64,000 bases of DNA from Mesorhizobium shangrilense (GCF_040537815.1 NZ_JBEWSZ010000004.1:124001-188000), one strand, 5' to 3'; positions 44,597-54,483 are shown, counted from the first letter of the stretch. Translations and numbers: made by a program. The notes: generated by a model not told the origin, from the letters alone.

Positions 44597-47500
44597 ATGA
44601 AAGACAGCGTGCAGCTCACAAGATTTGGTCTGTCGCTGTTCGGACGCTTCGAGTTGACGACGCGGGAGGGCGTTGTCCACTTGCGGAGCAGGAAGCTCGC
44701 GGGACTGTTGAGCTATCTGGCGTGTACAGCGCCTCGGCCACAACCGCGCGAGAAGCTCGCGAACTTGCTGTGGGGCTCCCATTTCGAGACCCAGGCCCGG
44801 CAGAACCTGCGCCACGCCCTTTTTCGACTGCGCCGGATCCTGGGCCAGAATGCCTTGATCAGCAGCGACGATGACGTCTCGCTCGCGCCCGGTGTCATCG
44901 ATTGCGATGTGGTTCGCTTCGAGGCGCTGATCGGCGAGGGAAGCCGCGCCGCGCTCAATGCCGCCGCCGATCTCTATCGAGGTTCGCTGCTGACCGATCT
45001 GAATATCGAAGAAGACGCATGGTCGGATTGGCGCGTCTCGTCGCGGGAGCGCCTGGAAAGGCTGGCGCTCGACGTCATGATCAGCCACGGCCAACACGCC
45101 CTGCATTCGGGAAACCCGCAGACCGCTCTCGAAACCGCCGGCCGGGCAATCGCGGTGAATGGTTTGCGTGAGGATGCCCACCGGCTGATGGTGGAGGCGC
45201 TGGCCGCCACGGGGCGCAAGGCCGAGGCGCTCAAGCACTACCAGGATCTCGTTGGGCTGCTGAGGCGGGAGCTGAACACGGAGCCAGATGCCGCGACACA
45301 GTCGCTGGTCGCTGAGATTCGTGGCGCGAAGCCGCCGGGCATGTCGCGGACGATCGGCGACCCCCATCTCGATTTAAGCGGGGCATTCGAGCGGGAGACC
45401 GCGGTCAAGACCGGCTCGGCGCAAGACGATGGCGCTTCAACCAGGGTTGCGATGCGTTCAAGCGCTCTTGAGCAACGCCAACTGACAATCATGGCTTGTG
45501 GCTTGATCGGCTCCACGGCCCTTTCGGCAAGCCACGATCCCGAAGACGTCTACGATCTGATCGCCACCTTTCACCAGATGGTGGCCGATATAGCAGAGCG
45601 ATTTGGCGGATTTGTCGCCCAGTACCAGGGCAATGGCGTTGCTGTGTATTTCGGCTATCCGGCTGCCCATGAGCATGACACCGAGAGAGCGGTGCACGCC
45701 GGTCTTGCTCTCCTCGACTCGATCGGAAAGCTGAAAGCGGCACCCAGCGCGAGAATCCAGGCGAGCGTCGGGATCGCTACCGGGCTTGTCGTCGTCGGTG
45801 AAAAGCCAGGGACTGGTGATGCGCCGCGGCAGGTCGCGATCGGCGAGACGCCGGATCTGGCGTTACGGCTGCAGGCCACGGCAGCGCCGGGCGAGGTTGT
45901 CATCGCGGCCAGCACGCGGCGGCTGGTCGGGCCAATGTTCGACCACAGCGCGCTTCCGGATATCGAGATGAAGGGGCTGCCACAACTGATGGCGGCGTGG
46001 CGGGTGCATGGCGAGGCGCTCGGCGTGAGCCGGTTTGATGCCCGGCGCGGAGCCGCGCTGTCGCCGTTTGTGGGGCGGCAGGAAGAGATCGAATTGCTGC
46101 AGCGCCGTTGGGACCAGGCCAGGGCCGGCGAGGGGCGTGTCGTGGTCCTCTCGGGCGAGCCCGGTATCGGCAAGTCGCGCATCGCCGAAACCCTGCTGGC
46201 CAGGCTCGATGGCGAGCGCCATGCTCGCCTTCGCTATTTCTGTTCTCCGCACCATGCGCACAGCGCGCTTTACCCCTTCATTGCCCAGATAGAGCAGGAT
46301 GCCGGCTTCGAGCCCGGCAGCAGCGCCGGTGCAAGGCTGGACAGGCTGGAGGCGCTGCTCAAGCCAACAACGACAAACCTGCCACGCGATGTGACTGTCA
46401 TCGCCGAGCTGTTGGGCGTGCCGATGGACGGGCGCTACCCGGCGCTGACGATCAACCCGCAACAGAAACGGGAGATGACCCTCAACGCTCTTCTCGACCG
46501 GCTCGGTGGCGCGGCCTCGCAGGGGCCAATCCTGATCGTGTTCGAGGACGCGCACTGGATCGATCCGACCTCCCTGGACCTGATCGAGCGCATAGTGACC
46601 CGCGCCACCAACCTGCCGCTGCTGCTGCTGGTTACGCTCCGTCCCGAGGTCCAGCTGAACTGGATTGGCCAACCCCATGTGACGATGTTGCCCTTGAGCC
46701 GCCTTGGCCAGCGTGACAGCGCCGGCATCATCGGCGGCATCACGCGCAACAAGCCGCTCCCCCACGACGTCGTCGAGCAGATCCTGTCGCGAACGGATGG
46801 CGTGCCGCTGTTCATCGAGGAACTGACGCACGTGCTGCTCGAGAATGGGCTGTTGCGTGAAACACCAGACGGCTACGTCCTCGACGGACCACTGCCGCCA
46901 CTCGCCATCCCGACGACGCTGCAGGCCTCGCTGGTGGCTCGCCTCGACCTGCTCGGTTCGGCCAGGGACGTGGCGATGATCGGCGCCGCGAGCGGACGGG
47001 AGTTCTCCCACGAACTGATCGCCGCGGTGTCGGCCCTGGGGGCCATCGACCTCGACGCGGCGCTGGCGCGGCTGACGGCTTCTGGCCTCATCTCGCGTCG
47101 CGGAACGCCTCCGGATGCGAGCTACGCCTTCAAGCATGCGCTCGTCCAGGAAGCCGCCTACGTCACGATGCTCAAGAGCCGGCGGCGGCAATTGCATGCT
47201 GGCATCGCCAAAACGCTGGTCTCGCTGTTCCCGGCGTTGATCGAAAGCCAACCCGAAACCGTTGCCCATCATTTCACGGAGGCGGGGCTTGCCAGCGAGG
47301 CGATCGGCTATTGGGTCAAGGCAGGTCGCCTTGCGCAGGCACGCTGGGCCAACCGCGAGGCGGCCATATTCTTCGAACGTGCGCTGCATGTCCTCGAGAC
47401 GTTGCCCGAAACCCGCGAGACGTTGGAGCAGGCCATCGATCTTCGCTTCGACCTGAAGACATCGCTTTTCCCGCTCGGCCAATTCCAGCGTATCGTCAGC

Positions 47501-48577
47501 TACCTTCGCGAGGCCGAAGGCCTGGCCAGACGGCTCGACGATCCGGCAAGGCTCTGCCTGTTTTACGTTCATATGTGCCAAACGCTCAACTTGAGCGGAA
47601 ACCCAAAGGACGCGGTCGCATTCGGCAGGGATGCACAGGTTCTTGCCCAGTCTTTCAAGGATGTTCCGCTGCAAGTGGCGGCGGCGCTCTTTCTCGGGCT
47701 GGCCTGCTTCTCGACACTGGACTACCGACAGGCCGAGCGGCATTTCCTGGACGTTCTGGAGATGCTTGGCGAGGAGCTGAGCCTCGAACAATTCTTCCTT
47801 GCGGGATTTCCCGCGGTCAGTGCCCGCGCTTTTCTCACGCGCATCTATGCCGACCAGGGCAAGTTCGAACATGGGATCGCTCATGGCGAGGAAGGCATCC
47901 GCCTGGCGGAAGTGGTCGACCACCCCTACAGCCTGGCCATCGCCAGCTGGTGTCTCGCCGATCTCCTTGCCAGCAGGGGAGACCTGAGCCGCGCCGTCGG
48001 TTTGCTGGAGCGCGGGCTCGCGGTGGCTCGCGAGTGGAACTTGCCCTTCCTCGTCGCGGGCAACTCCGGGAGCCTCGGCCACGCCTACACGCTGCTGGGA
48101 CGAGCCGCGGATGGCCTTCCGCTGCTGCAACAGGCGCTGGGTGTCTTCGAAAAGATGGGGCATCGACTTGCCCAGTCGCTTTTCCTGGTCTCCCTGGGCG
48201 CGACCTATATGCGCGCCGGCCGGCCGGCGGACGCTCTTGAGCTTGCCGGGCAAGCGTTGACCCTGGCGCGCGAAAGCAGCCAACGAAGCGGCGAGGCAAG
48301 CGCCCTTCACCTGCTTGGCGAAGCCTCGCTCCGCGACGGCTCCACGGAACATGCCGAAGGCCACTACCGCGAAGCGCTCGCGCTTGCGATGGAACTCGAA
48401 ATGCGCCCGCTTGCCGCGCATTGTCATCATGGGCTCGCAAAGCTGTACCTGCGCGCAAGCCAGCCAGATCGAGCCCGCGAGCAGCTCATCGTCGCGACCA
48501 CAATGTATCGTGAGATGAACATGCGATTTTGGCTGGAGCAGGCCAACACGGAGATGCACCCGCTGGCCATGCAATAA
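44597..48577 (+). CDS. BTAD/pseudo-cyclase/AAA/TPR signal-transduction protein
   Basis: Very large regulator of 1326 residues. Domains in order: an OmpR-like winged helix (about 8-95) and bacterial transcriptional activation (BTAD) domain (100-245), a class III nucleotide cyclase homology domain (295-465), an AAA ATPase with Walker A GEPGIGKSR beginning at residue 520 and FEDAHWIDP near 650, and a long helical TPR region (about 880-1320). The cyclase domain has lost both metal-binding Asp residues: MACGLIGST (Gly302 for Asp) and QGNGVAVYFG (Asn346 for Asp). It is thus probably catalytically dead but may bind a nucleotide. A winged helix suggests DNA binding. No operon partner. Confidence 0.85.
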   Translation: MKDSVQLTRFGLSLFGRFELTTREGVVHLRSRKLAGLLSYLACTAPRPQPREKLANLLWGSHFETQARQNLRHALFRLRRILGQNALISSDDDVSLAPGVIDCDVVRFEALIGEGSRAALNAAADLYRGSLLTDLNIEEDAWSDWRVSSRERLERLALDVMISHGQHALHSGNPQTALETAGRAIAVNGLREDAHRLMVEALAATGRKAEALKHYQDLVGLLRRELNTEPDAATQSLVAEIRGAKPPGMSRTIGDPHLDLSGAFERETAVKTGSAQDDGASTRVAMRSSALEQRQLTIMACGLIGSTALSASHDPEDVYDLIATFHQMVADIAERFGGFVAQYQGNGVAVYFGYPAAHEHDTERAVHAGLALLDSIGKLKAAPSARIQASVGIATGLVVVGEKPGTGDAPRQVAIGETPDLALRLQATAAPGEVVIAASTRRLVGPMFDHSALPDIEMKGLPQLMAAWRVHGEALGVSRFDARRGAALSPFVGRQEEIELLQRRWDQARAGEGRVVVLSGEPGIGKSRIAETLLARLDGERHARLRYFCSPHHAHSALYPFIAQIEQDAGFEPGSSAGARLDRLEALLKPTTTNLPRDVTVIAELLGVPMDGRYPALTINPQQKREMTLNALLDRLGGAASQGPILIVFEDAHWIDPTSLDLIERIVTRATNLPLLLLVTLRPEVQLNWIGQPHVTMLPLSRLGQRDSAGIIGGITRNKPLPHDVVEQILSRTDGVPLFIEELTHVLLENGLLRETPDGYVLDGPLPPLAIPTTLQASLVARLDLLGSARDVAMIGAASGREFSHELIAAVSALGAIDLDAALARLTASGLISRRGTPPDASYAFKHALVQEAAYVTMLKSRRRQLHAGIAKTLVSLFPALIESQPETVAHHFTEAGLASEAIGYWVKAGRLAQARWANREAAIFFERALHVLETLPETRETLEQAIDLRFDLKTSLFPLGQFQRIVSYLREAEGLARRLDDPARLCLFYVHMCQTLNLSGNPKDAVAFGRDAQVLAQSFKDVPLQVAAALFLGLACFSTLDYRQAERHFLDVLEMLGEELSLEQFFLAGFPAVSARAFLTRIYADQGKFEHGIAHGEEGIRLAEVVDHPYSLAIASWCLADLLASRGDLSRAVGLLERGLAVAREWNLPFLVAGNSGSLGHAYTLLGRAADGLPLLQQALGVFEKMGHRLAQSLFLVSLGATYMRAGRPADALELAGQALTLARESSQRSGEASALHLLGEASLRDGSTEHAEGHYREALALAMELEMRPLAAHCHHGLAKLYLRASQPDRAREQLIVATTMYREMNMRFWLEQANTEMHPLAMQ

Positions 48578-48650
48578 GTCGCAGGCGATCGTTGGCTCGC
48601 AGGAGCACAAGGCCGATCGGCACGAGGTGCAACACTGCATTGGTGAACAC

Positions 48651-48690
48651 AAGCGCGTCGCATGAACCCGTTCAAACGCGACGCGCTTTT
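48651..48690 (+). terminator. Terminator between convergent genes
   Basis: AAGCGCGTCGC (48651-48661) pairs perfectly over 11 bp with GCGACGCGCTT (48678-48688), followed by TT. It lies between the end of the large regulator gene and the converging propeller gene and may serve both directions. Confidence 0.65.
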
Positions 48691-48711
48691 AGTTCCGACG
48701 ATCCGATCGGC

Positions 48712-49775
48712 TTATTTTCCAGAAACGAAAATCATGCCGTGAGGCGCCTGCATGTTGGTGGTGACTGGCAGGAGGGCGCCGCTGTTGACGTCGAGAAGGC
48801 CGACATAGCCGGGGATCGCCGGGTCGGTTTTCGTCGCATCGACACCGCTCATCGCTGAATAGGCTGTGCCTACCCCCCAATTCGCCGCTTCGATCTTGTA
48901 GACGATATTGGCGGGCGTATCGGCCACCAGCAGAAAACCGTGCTTGGCGCTGACAAAGGTGGTGTCGTCGACCTTGACGCCTCCCATGAGATGGAGAACC
49001 TTGCCCTCGCCGCCGCTCACTGAGGTCTTGTGGACAAAAAGCAACTCGCTATCGTCCTGGCTAGTCATCACCAAATCGCCGGAGGGGGCAATCGTAAGCG
49101 AGTCTGGATCCGTGAGGTTGAGGGTTTCCTTGTCGCCCGTAACGATGTCCGTGACTTTCGGCGCGCCTGCAAAGGCGGTCACAACTGCGACCTTGTGGTC
49201 CGCGGTCAACTTGGCAGTGACAATGGAGGGGCCGGGATTGGTCTTGCCGCCATCGACCTGTGGGGCGGAGGCTGAAACAAAGGCCTCGCCATTTTTGAAC
49301 GCGATATCGTCATAGCCACCACCATGCTTGCCGGGCTCGAAAGAGTAATTTTCCACCGCTGCGCTCACCGGATCGATGACGACTAGGTTGGCATCGCCGT
49401 CCTCGTTTTGCAGGGCCCAGATCTTCTTTGTCGCTGGATTGAACTTCAAGCCGTCATTGTGGCCCTTGACCGTCAGGGTCCTCAACACCTTGCCGTCGAG
49501 TGAGTATTGGACGATCTGGCTCATGCCGCCATCGGAACCATCGGGCTTGCCGCCATTCGCATAGCCGATCCAGACATTGCCGTCGATCATGCCAGCGAGT
49601 CAGGCCTTGACGAGCCGGCAGGTGGCGTGGCGAAGGTTGAGAGGGTGAAACCTGGCGACACGCCTGGAGCCCCGTCGGCACGCGCGACGAGACTGCCAGC
49701 GGCGACAAGAGCCGCAGCACCTGCAAGGCTCAAAGCAATCCTGGAAAGGCGCAGGAACGAAACTGGATGACGCAT
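48712..49775 (-). pseudogene. Secreted beta-propeller protein split by a one-base frameshift
   Basis: A signal peptide (RLSRIALSLAGAAALVAAGSLVARA) and the first blade (GFTLSTFATPPAGSSRPDSLA) are read in one frame from an ATG at 49775 with AGGAGG upstream. The frame then hits a TGA overlapping an ATG (ATGA, 49587-49590), and the remaining 292 residues (MIDGNVWIGYANGG to MQAPHGMIFVSGK) continue in the next frame. One extra base would restore a single protein of about 353 residues. The rest is an NHL/SMP-30-like propeller without other damage. Alternatives are a sequencing error or two coupled products. Confidence 0.7.
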
Positions 49776-49910
49776 GGGAGAGCCTCCTGGGAGTGGAGGG
49801 AACTTCACTACGTGCTGAAAACAACAGCGTCATGACAACACCATCACGCCGCAACGCGCGCCAGAGTGGTCGACGTCCGCAATGGCCAACCCCAGGTGGC
49901 TTTGCCGCCT

Positions 49911-50876
49911 TCAACCTGCCGTTTCCTGGATCGCAGAAAGCAGCCACGGTTGCCCAGTCTCACGCGTGAAGGTCCACAGCTCTGTTGTTTCGACAGGACT
50001 GTTGGGATCGCCCCTTTCGATGGCACCCGTTTGACGGTTGCGCATCACATCGATGGCAGACCAGCGCATCGCGACCGTCGCATAATCGCGCATGCCCTCA
50101 CGCCACGCTTCGGCAACCTCACCATTCAAGAACCGAAGATTTGATACTTCATTCTTCAGGCCCTTGGTGGCGTTGTCCGCCAATTCCTCGGAAAGGTAGG
50201 AAACCATCTCCGGTGTTGTCAGCCGGCGTAGCCCCTGGTGGTCCTCGCGGGTGAATGCGGCCTGCAGGTCCGCGAGAATGCGTTCGAACGCAGAACGATC
50301 GGCGTCGGTAGTCCCGATTTCGTCCGCGCCACCTGCCCCAGTGCCGGTGGCGACAAGCGGGTTGTAAGCTTGCGGGCTGGCTCCAAAATCCTGTTGGCCA
50401 AACGGAAAGCCGGGACTTCTCGCATCGGCCGGAGCCGTATTGCTTCGGTTGAAGAACCGCATTGCCAACATGGCGACGCCGCCGATCAGCAACAGCTGGA
50501 TTATGAAGCTGAGGCCGCCACCGATGCCGCCGAATCCGTGGCCGAACATCATGCCAAAAATGCCATTGAAGACCAGCCCTCCGACCAATCCGCCAACCAG
50601 CCCTCCACCGAAGCCGCTCCAAAAACTTGGACGCGGCTGAGCAAGCGACGGCGGCGACGGTGACACCGGCTGCGCAGTGTTCGGCGTCATCGAGCGCTTT
50701 ACCGGCGCGGTATAGGGTGCGGTGGTCGTGGGAGCTGGTGCCTGGAAAGTCCGGCTGCCGCGACTGCCGAAACTGCCGCCGCTGCGTGCTTCCGCCGAGT
50801 TGAGCGATACGCTCCCAAGTGCCGCCGACAGTATCAACAATATCGACGCTACTTGGATCAGCCGTGACTTAGGCAT
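49911..50876 (-). CDS. Tim44-like domain membrane protein
   Basis: Protein of 321 residues. A signal-like hydrophobic N-terminus (VASILLILSAALGSV) is followed by a Ser/Gly/Pro-rich linker, a glycine-rich hydrophobic patch (GGGLVGGLVGGLVFNGIFGMMFGHGFGG, about 90-117), a membrane segment (LSFIIQLLLIGGVAMLAMRFF) and a C-terminal Tim44/MBA1-like domain from about residue 190 (FERILADLQAAFTREDHQGLRRLTTPEM). Family members are anchored in the inner membrane; their bacterial function is unclear. The gap of 443 bp to the next start holds an FNR/FixK box at 51208 and nothing else recognised. Confidence 0.85.
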   Translation of the reverse strand: MPKSRLIQVASILLILSAALGSVSLNSAEARSGGSFGSRGSRTFQAPAPTTTAPYTAPVKRSMTPNTAQPVSPSPPSLAQPRPSFWSGFGGGLVGGLVGGLVFNGIFGMMFGHGFGGIGGGLSFIIQLLLIGGVAMLAMRFFNRSNTAPADARSPGFPFGQQDFGASPQAYNPLVATGTGAGGADEIGTTDADRSAFERILADLQAAFTREDHQGLRRLTTPEMVSYLSEELADNATKGLKNEVSNLRFLNGEVAEAWREGMRDYATVAMRWSAIDVMRNRQTGAIERGDPNSPVETTELWTFTRETGQPWLLSAIQETAG

Positions 50877-51207
50877 CTGAAAATCCTTCGATAGGTATCG
50901 GTTATCCGCCTTGCGTGAAGCCTAGATATGGTGCGCCGCCCCTTTCCGGTGAATCTCTTCGGCCATACAATTTGGTAAGCTTTCGCGCTCGGGCTGGTCG
51001 CCTGGCCTATCGTGTGCACCGTTCGCAAAAATCGATGATGGCCAGACCACCGGCATTTTCGGAGCCGCGTTGATCGCCTCCTTCCCACTTGGTTGGCGGG
51101 CTTCGCAGCGCCGACGCCACTCACTTCGGCAAAGGCATCGGCAATTCCGATCAACGTCCTGTCGAAGAAACACCAAATGGGTGGTCCGTCATAGACATCG
51201 TGGCGAT

Positions 51208-51221
51208 TTGACCCTCATCAA
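51208..51221. promoter_or_regulatory. FNR/FixK-type box before the PNPOx-like gene
   Basis: TTGACCCTCATCAA fits TTGAT-N4-ATCAA with one mismatch. It lies about 100 bp before the start at 51320. The same core with TTGAC occurs between cydD and cydA. Confidence 0.7.
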
Positions 51222-51319
51222 GGCGATGCGCCCTGGCTGGTGCTCTAATGATCGCCAGGAACGACGATTGCCCCATCCTCGCCACGCTGGGCAGCACCGC
51301 TTCAGGAAGGATACCGGCC

Positions 51320-51787
51320 ATGTTGATCAGGACCATGACCACGTTTGAATGCGTCAAGCTGCTCGATGTCCATCGCCTGTGCCGGCTGGCCTGCGTGGAG
51401 GGTGACCGGCCTTACGTCGTCCCGATCTATTTTGCCCATTCGGCCAACTATCTCTATGCCTTCTCCATGCCCGGCAAGAAGATCGACCTGATGCGCGCCA
51501 ATCCGAAGGTCGCGGTCGTGGTAGAGGATCACGGCCAGGGCAGGCAGTGGAAGAGCGTCATCGTTGACGGTCTCTACCAGGAACTTCCTGATCGCATCGG
51601 TTCCAAGCTGGAGCGCGAGCACGCATGGTCGCTGCTGAGCAAACACACCGACTGGTGGGAGCCCGGCGCTCTAAAGCCCGTGCCGCAGCCACTATCGGAC
51701 CATTCCCCGCACGTGTTCTTTCGTATCTCGATCGAGCGCGTGTCTGGCCGCGAGGCGAGGGAAGAGGGAGCAGACGGCACGACGTGA
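51320..51787 (+). CDS. Pyridoxamine 5'-phosphate oxidase-family flavin/haem-binding protein
   Basis: Split-barrel protein of 155 residues of the PNPOx-like/NimA group, which bind FMN, F420 or haem. CVKLLDVHRLCRLACVEGDRPYVVPIYFAHSANYLYAFS covers the first half and KIDLMRANPKVAVVVED is typical of the second. AGGAAGG precedes the ATG at 51320; an earlier ATG at 51248 would lie close to the FNR/FixK box and is less likely. Induction under low oxygen is inferred from that box. Substrate unknown. Confidence 0.85.
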   Translation: MLIRTMTTFECVKLLDVHRLCRLACVEGDRPYVVPIYFAHSANYLYAFSMPGKKIDLMRANPKVAVVVEDHGQGRQWKSVIVDGLYQELPDRIGSKLEREHAWSLLSKHTDWWEPGALKPVPQPLSDHSPHVFFRISIERVSGREAREEGADGTT

Positions 51788-51909
51788 CATCTCCCTCGCG
51801 CTACCGCTCCGGTTCGACAATCATGTCTGAACACCGGCGCCGCTGTTGCAGGAAAGACGCTGCCTGCTAGGGTGGAGCGGCAGACATTCCACCAGCGCAT
51901 GTGTCCTGA

Positions 51910-53409
51910 ATGAGCTCAATGACGACCGGTTTTATTGGGAGCTTGTTCAGAGCCGTATCGTCCAATCGCTATGAGGGGAAGGCGGGGTATGGGCTGGCGG
52001 TGCTTGCCGTGGCCACGGCCTGTGCCGTGCTTTTCCTCCTCGACGGGGCCTTCGACGGTGGGGCGATCATTCCTCCCTTCGTCCTGGCGATCCTGATCAG
52101 CGCGTTCGCCGGCGGGCTTGGGCCGGGTGTCGTGTCGCTGGTCCTGACCGTTCCGGCGGTCTGGTACTTTCGGGTCCACCAGCCGAGCAGCGTCTCGAAC
52201 ACGCTCGAACTGCTTGTGTTCGCGCTGGTCGCGATCGGAATTGTCGCGATCGGCGAATTGCTGCATCGCTCGTGGCGCGCGATCGGCGAGACGGCACGCA
52301 TCCTCAACGAACGCGAGGCCCATCTGCGTTCGATCCTCGACACGGTGCTCGACGCCACCGTCGTCATCGAAAAGGACGGGACGATCGTCTCGTTCAATTC
52401 CGCGGCGGTGCGCCAGTTCGGCTACCAGGAGAAGGAAGTCATCGGCCAGAACGTCCGTATCCTGATGCCGGAGCCCTACAGGGCCGGCCATGACGGCTAT
52501 ATCCATCGCTATATCGAAACGGGAGAAAAACGCATCATCGGCGTCGACCGCGTGGTCGTCGGCCGGCGCAAGGACGGCTCGACATTCCCCATGAAACTCG
52601 CCGTCGGCGAGATGAAGTCGGGAGACAGGACGTATTTCACCGGCTTTATCCGCGACCTGACCGAGCGCGAAGAATCGGCAGCGCGGCTTGAGGAAATCCA
52701 GGGCGAACTGGCGCGCCTGGCGAGGCTCAACGAGCTCGGCGAGATGGCCTCTACGCTTGCGCATGAACTGAACCAGCCGCTGGCGGCGATCGCCAACTAC
52801 GCGCAAGGCTGCACCCGGTTGATCCGCGATCTTCCGGACGCCGCATCGCAACGGGTGCGCGAGGCGCTGGAGGAGATTTCACGGCAATCGCTGCGTGCGG
52901 GCCAGATCATCCGGCACCTGCGCGAATTCGTCACGCGCGGCGACACGGAAAAAGCTCCCGAGGACATCCGCAAGCTCGTCGAGGAAGCGGGCGCGCTGGC
53001 ACTCGTCGGCTCGCGCGAGCGCGGCGTCCGCTCGGTCTTCGATTTCGCTCCGGGCGCGGAACTGGTCATGGCTGATGGCGTGCAGATCCAGCAGGTGCTG
53101 ATAAACCTCATGCGCAACGCCATCGAGGCGATGCGCGACAGCGAGATACGGCTTCTCACCATTCGCACCGCACCGGCCGACAAGGATCAGGTTTCGGTGG
53201 AGGTCTCCGATACCGGGCCGGGAATATCGGAGGAGATAGCGCCGCAACTGTTCAAGCCGTTCGTGACGACAAAAGCCGGCGGCATGGGGATCGGGCTTTC
53301 GATTTCGAAGCGAATCGTCGAGTCGCACGGGGGCGTGATAGAGGTGCGGAAGAATGCGCATGGTGGAACCACGTTCAGGTTCACCGTGCCAGCCTACAGG
53401 GATGACTGA
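51910..53409 (+). CDS. fixL: FixL oxygen-sensing histidine kinase
   Basis: Haem-PAS sensor kinase of 499 residues, about the size of known FixL. Three to four membrane segments lie in residues 30-115 (DUF4118-like). The PAS domain (about 140-255) contains the haem-ligand region [21 protein letters not shown] and [17 protein letters not shown]. The kinase core has the phospho-His in [19 protein letters not shown] (H-box, near 285), N-box [10 protein letters not shown], and G-boxes DTGPGIS and GMGIGLSIS. Oxygen bound to haem would switch off the kinase. It overlaps fixJ by one base. Confidence 0.95.
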   Translation: MSSMTTGFIGSLFRAVSSNRYEGKAGYGLAVLAVATACAVLFLLDGAFDGGAIIPPFVLAILISAFAGGLGPGVVSLVLTVPAVWYFRVHQPSSVSNTLELLVFALVAIGIVAIGELLHRSWRAIGETARILNEREAHLRSILDTVLDATVVIEKDGTIVSFNSAAVRQFGYQEKEVIGQNVRILMPEPYRAGHDGYIHRYIETGEKRIIGVDRVVVGRRKDGSTFPMKLAVGEMKSGDRTYFTGFIRDLTEREESAARLEEIQGELARLARLNELGEMASTLAHELNQPLAAIANYAQGCTRLIRDLPDAASQRVREALEEISRQSLRAGQIIRHLREFVTRGDTEKAPEDIRKLVEEAGALALVGSRERGVRSVFDFAPGAELVMADGVQIQQVLINLMRNAIEAMRDSEIRLLTIRTAPADKDQVSVEVSDTGPGISEEIAPQLFKPFVTTKAGGMGIGLSISKRIVESHGGVIEVRKNAHGGTTFRFTVPAYRDD

Positions 53410-54026
53410 TGGAGATCGGCGACTACACAGTTCATATCGTCGATGACGAGGAGCCGGTCAGGAAATCGCTGGCCTTCCTGCTGACGGTGTCTGGATTCAC
53501 CGTCCGGCTGCATGAGTCCGCCACCGCCTTCCTTGCGACAGCAGAGTCTATTCGAAACGGCTGCCTCATCACCGATCTGAGGATGCCGGACATGAGCGGC
53601 GTCGAACTGCTGCAGAGGCTGCGTCACCTGCCGACACGCATTCCCGCCATCGTCATTACCGGCCATGGCGATGTGCCGATGGCCGTCGAGGCGATGAAGG
53701 CCGGGGCGCTCGATTTCATCGAGAAGCCGTTCGAGGACGAAACGCTGATCCAGGCGATCAAGCGCGCTGCCGATGAGATCGCCAGGACCGCGCAGGGCAA
53801 GGATATCGCCTCGATCACCGCCCGGTTCGCCTCGCTCAGCGAGCGGGAGAGGGAGGTGCTGTCGGGCGTGGTCGCCGGCCTTGCCAACAAGACCATCGCC
53901 TTCGACCTCGACATCAGCCCGCGCACGGTGGAGGTGCACCGCGCCAATGTGATGGCCAAGATGGACGCGCGTAGCCTGCCGGAGCTTGTCCGCATGGCGA
54001 TGGCGGCGGGATTCGGCCCGAAATAG
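53409..54026 (+). CDS. fixJ: FixJ response regulator
   Basis: Two-domain response regulator of 205 residues. The receiver has IVDDEEPVRKSLAF, the phospho-acceptor Asp in CLITDLRMPDMSG (near residue 54), Thr in IVITGHGD and Lys in FIEKPFED. The C-terminal LuxR-type helix-turn-helix is LSEREREVLSGVVAGLANKTIAFDLDISPRTVEVHRANV. Phosphorylated by FixL when oxygen is low; the usual target is the fixK promoter. Its start overlaps the fixL stop. Confidence 0.95.
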   Translation: MEIGDYTVHIVDDEEPVRKSLAFLLTVSGFTVRLHESATAFLATAESIRNGCLITDLRMPDMSGVELLQRLRHLPTRIPAIVITGHGDVPMAVEAMKAGALDFIEKPFEDETLIQAIKRAADEIARTAQGKDIASITARFASLSEREREVLSGVVAGLANKTIAFDLDISPRTVEVHRANVMAKMDARSLPELVRMAMAAGFGPK

Positions 54027-54035
54027 CGACCTGTT

Positions 54036-54049
54036 TTGATCTGCCTCAA
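54036..54049. promoter_or_regulatory. FNR/FixK-type box after fixJ
   Basis: TTGATCTGCCTCAA, one mismatch from the TTGAT-N4-ATCAA consensus, ten bases after the fixJ stop and about 80 bp before the receiver-domain gene at 54124. The spacing suits activation of that gene by FixK. Confidence 0.7.
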
Positions 54050-54123
54050 GGTGGCCGGCCCACGGGCCTTGTCTCATGGCGGGCGCGATAACCGTTTGTC
54101 GGCTATCCGTCCGGAGACGACAA

Positions 54124-54483
54124 GTGAGGCCCCGCAAGATCCTGATCGTGGTTCCTGAGGAAGATTTGCGGCGGTCGATCGTCTTTGCGCTCGAAGCCGA
54201 AGGCCTCGACGTGGTCACCTGCGCCGGGCTCGAGGATATCCTGTCATTGCCCAGGCTGGCCCGTGCCGACTGCATGGTCGTCGACGACATGGCGCTTCGG
54301 ATCTCCAGCGGATATGGCGGCCCGCCAAACCTTGCCATGCCGGTGGTCCTCCTGGCCGATACCGTTCCCGACGCGCGCCCGGAGTGGGTCGATGTCACGC
54401 TGTTGAAGCCGTTGCTGGGGCGCAGCCTGGTCGATGCAGTGGTCCTGCAACTGGAAAGGCGCGCCCTGCACGTGCCGCACTAG
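54124..54483 (+). CDS. Single-domain response-regulator-like protein
   Basis: Stand-alone receiver-like protein of 119 residues. It opens with KILIVVPEEDLRRSIVFALEAEG, keeps acidic residues in CMVVDDMAL at the usual phosphorylation position and the Lys-Pro pair in LLKPLLG, but has no output domain. The GTG at 54124 has GGAG eight bases upstream; an earlier start at 54076 is possible. It lies directly behind a FixK-type box between fixJ and fixK. It might act as a phosphate sink or feedback modulator of FixL, in the way FixT works in other rhizobia, but it is not a recognisable FixT. Confidence 0.7.
   Translation: MRPRKILIVVPEEDLRRSIVFALEAEGLDVVTCAGLEDILSLPRLARADCMVVDDMALRISSGYGGPPNLAMPVVLLADTVPDARPEWVDVTLLKPLLGRSLVDAVVLQLERRALHVPH

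Noticed and set aside
45863..48652. 929-codon open frame on the minus strand
   Set aside because: Antisense shadow of the large AAA/TPR regulator; no domain or ribosome-binding site was seen.
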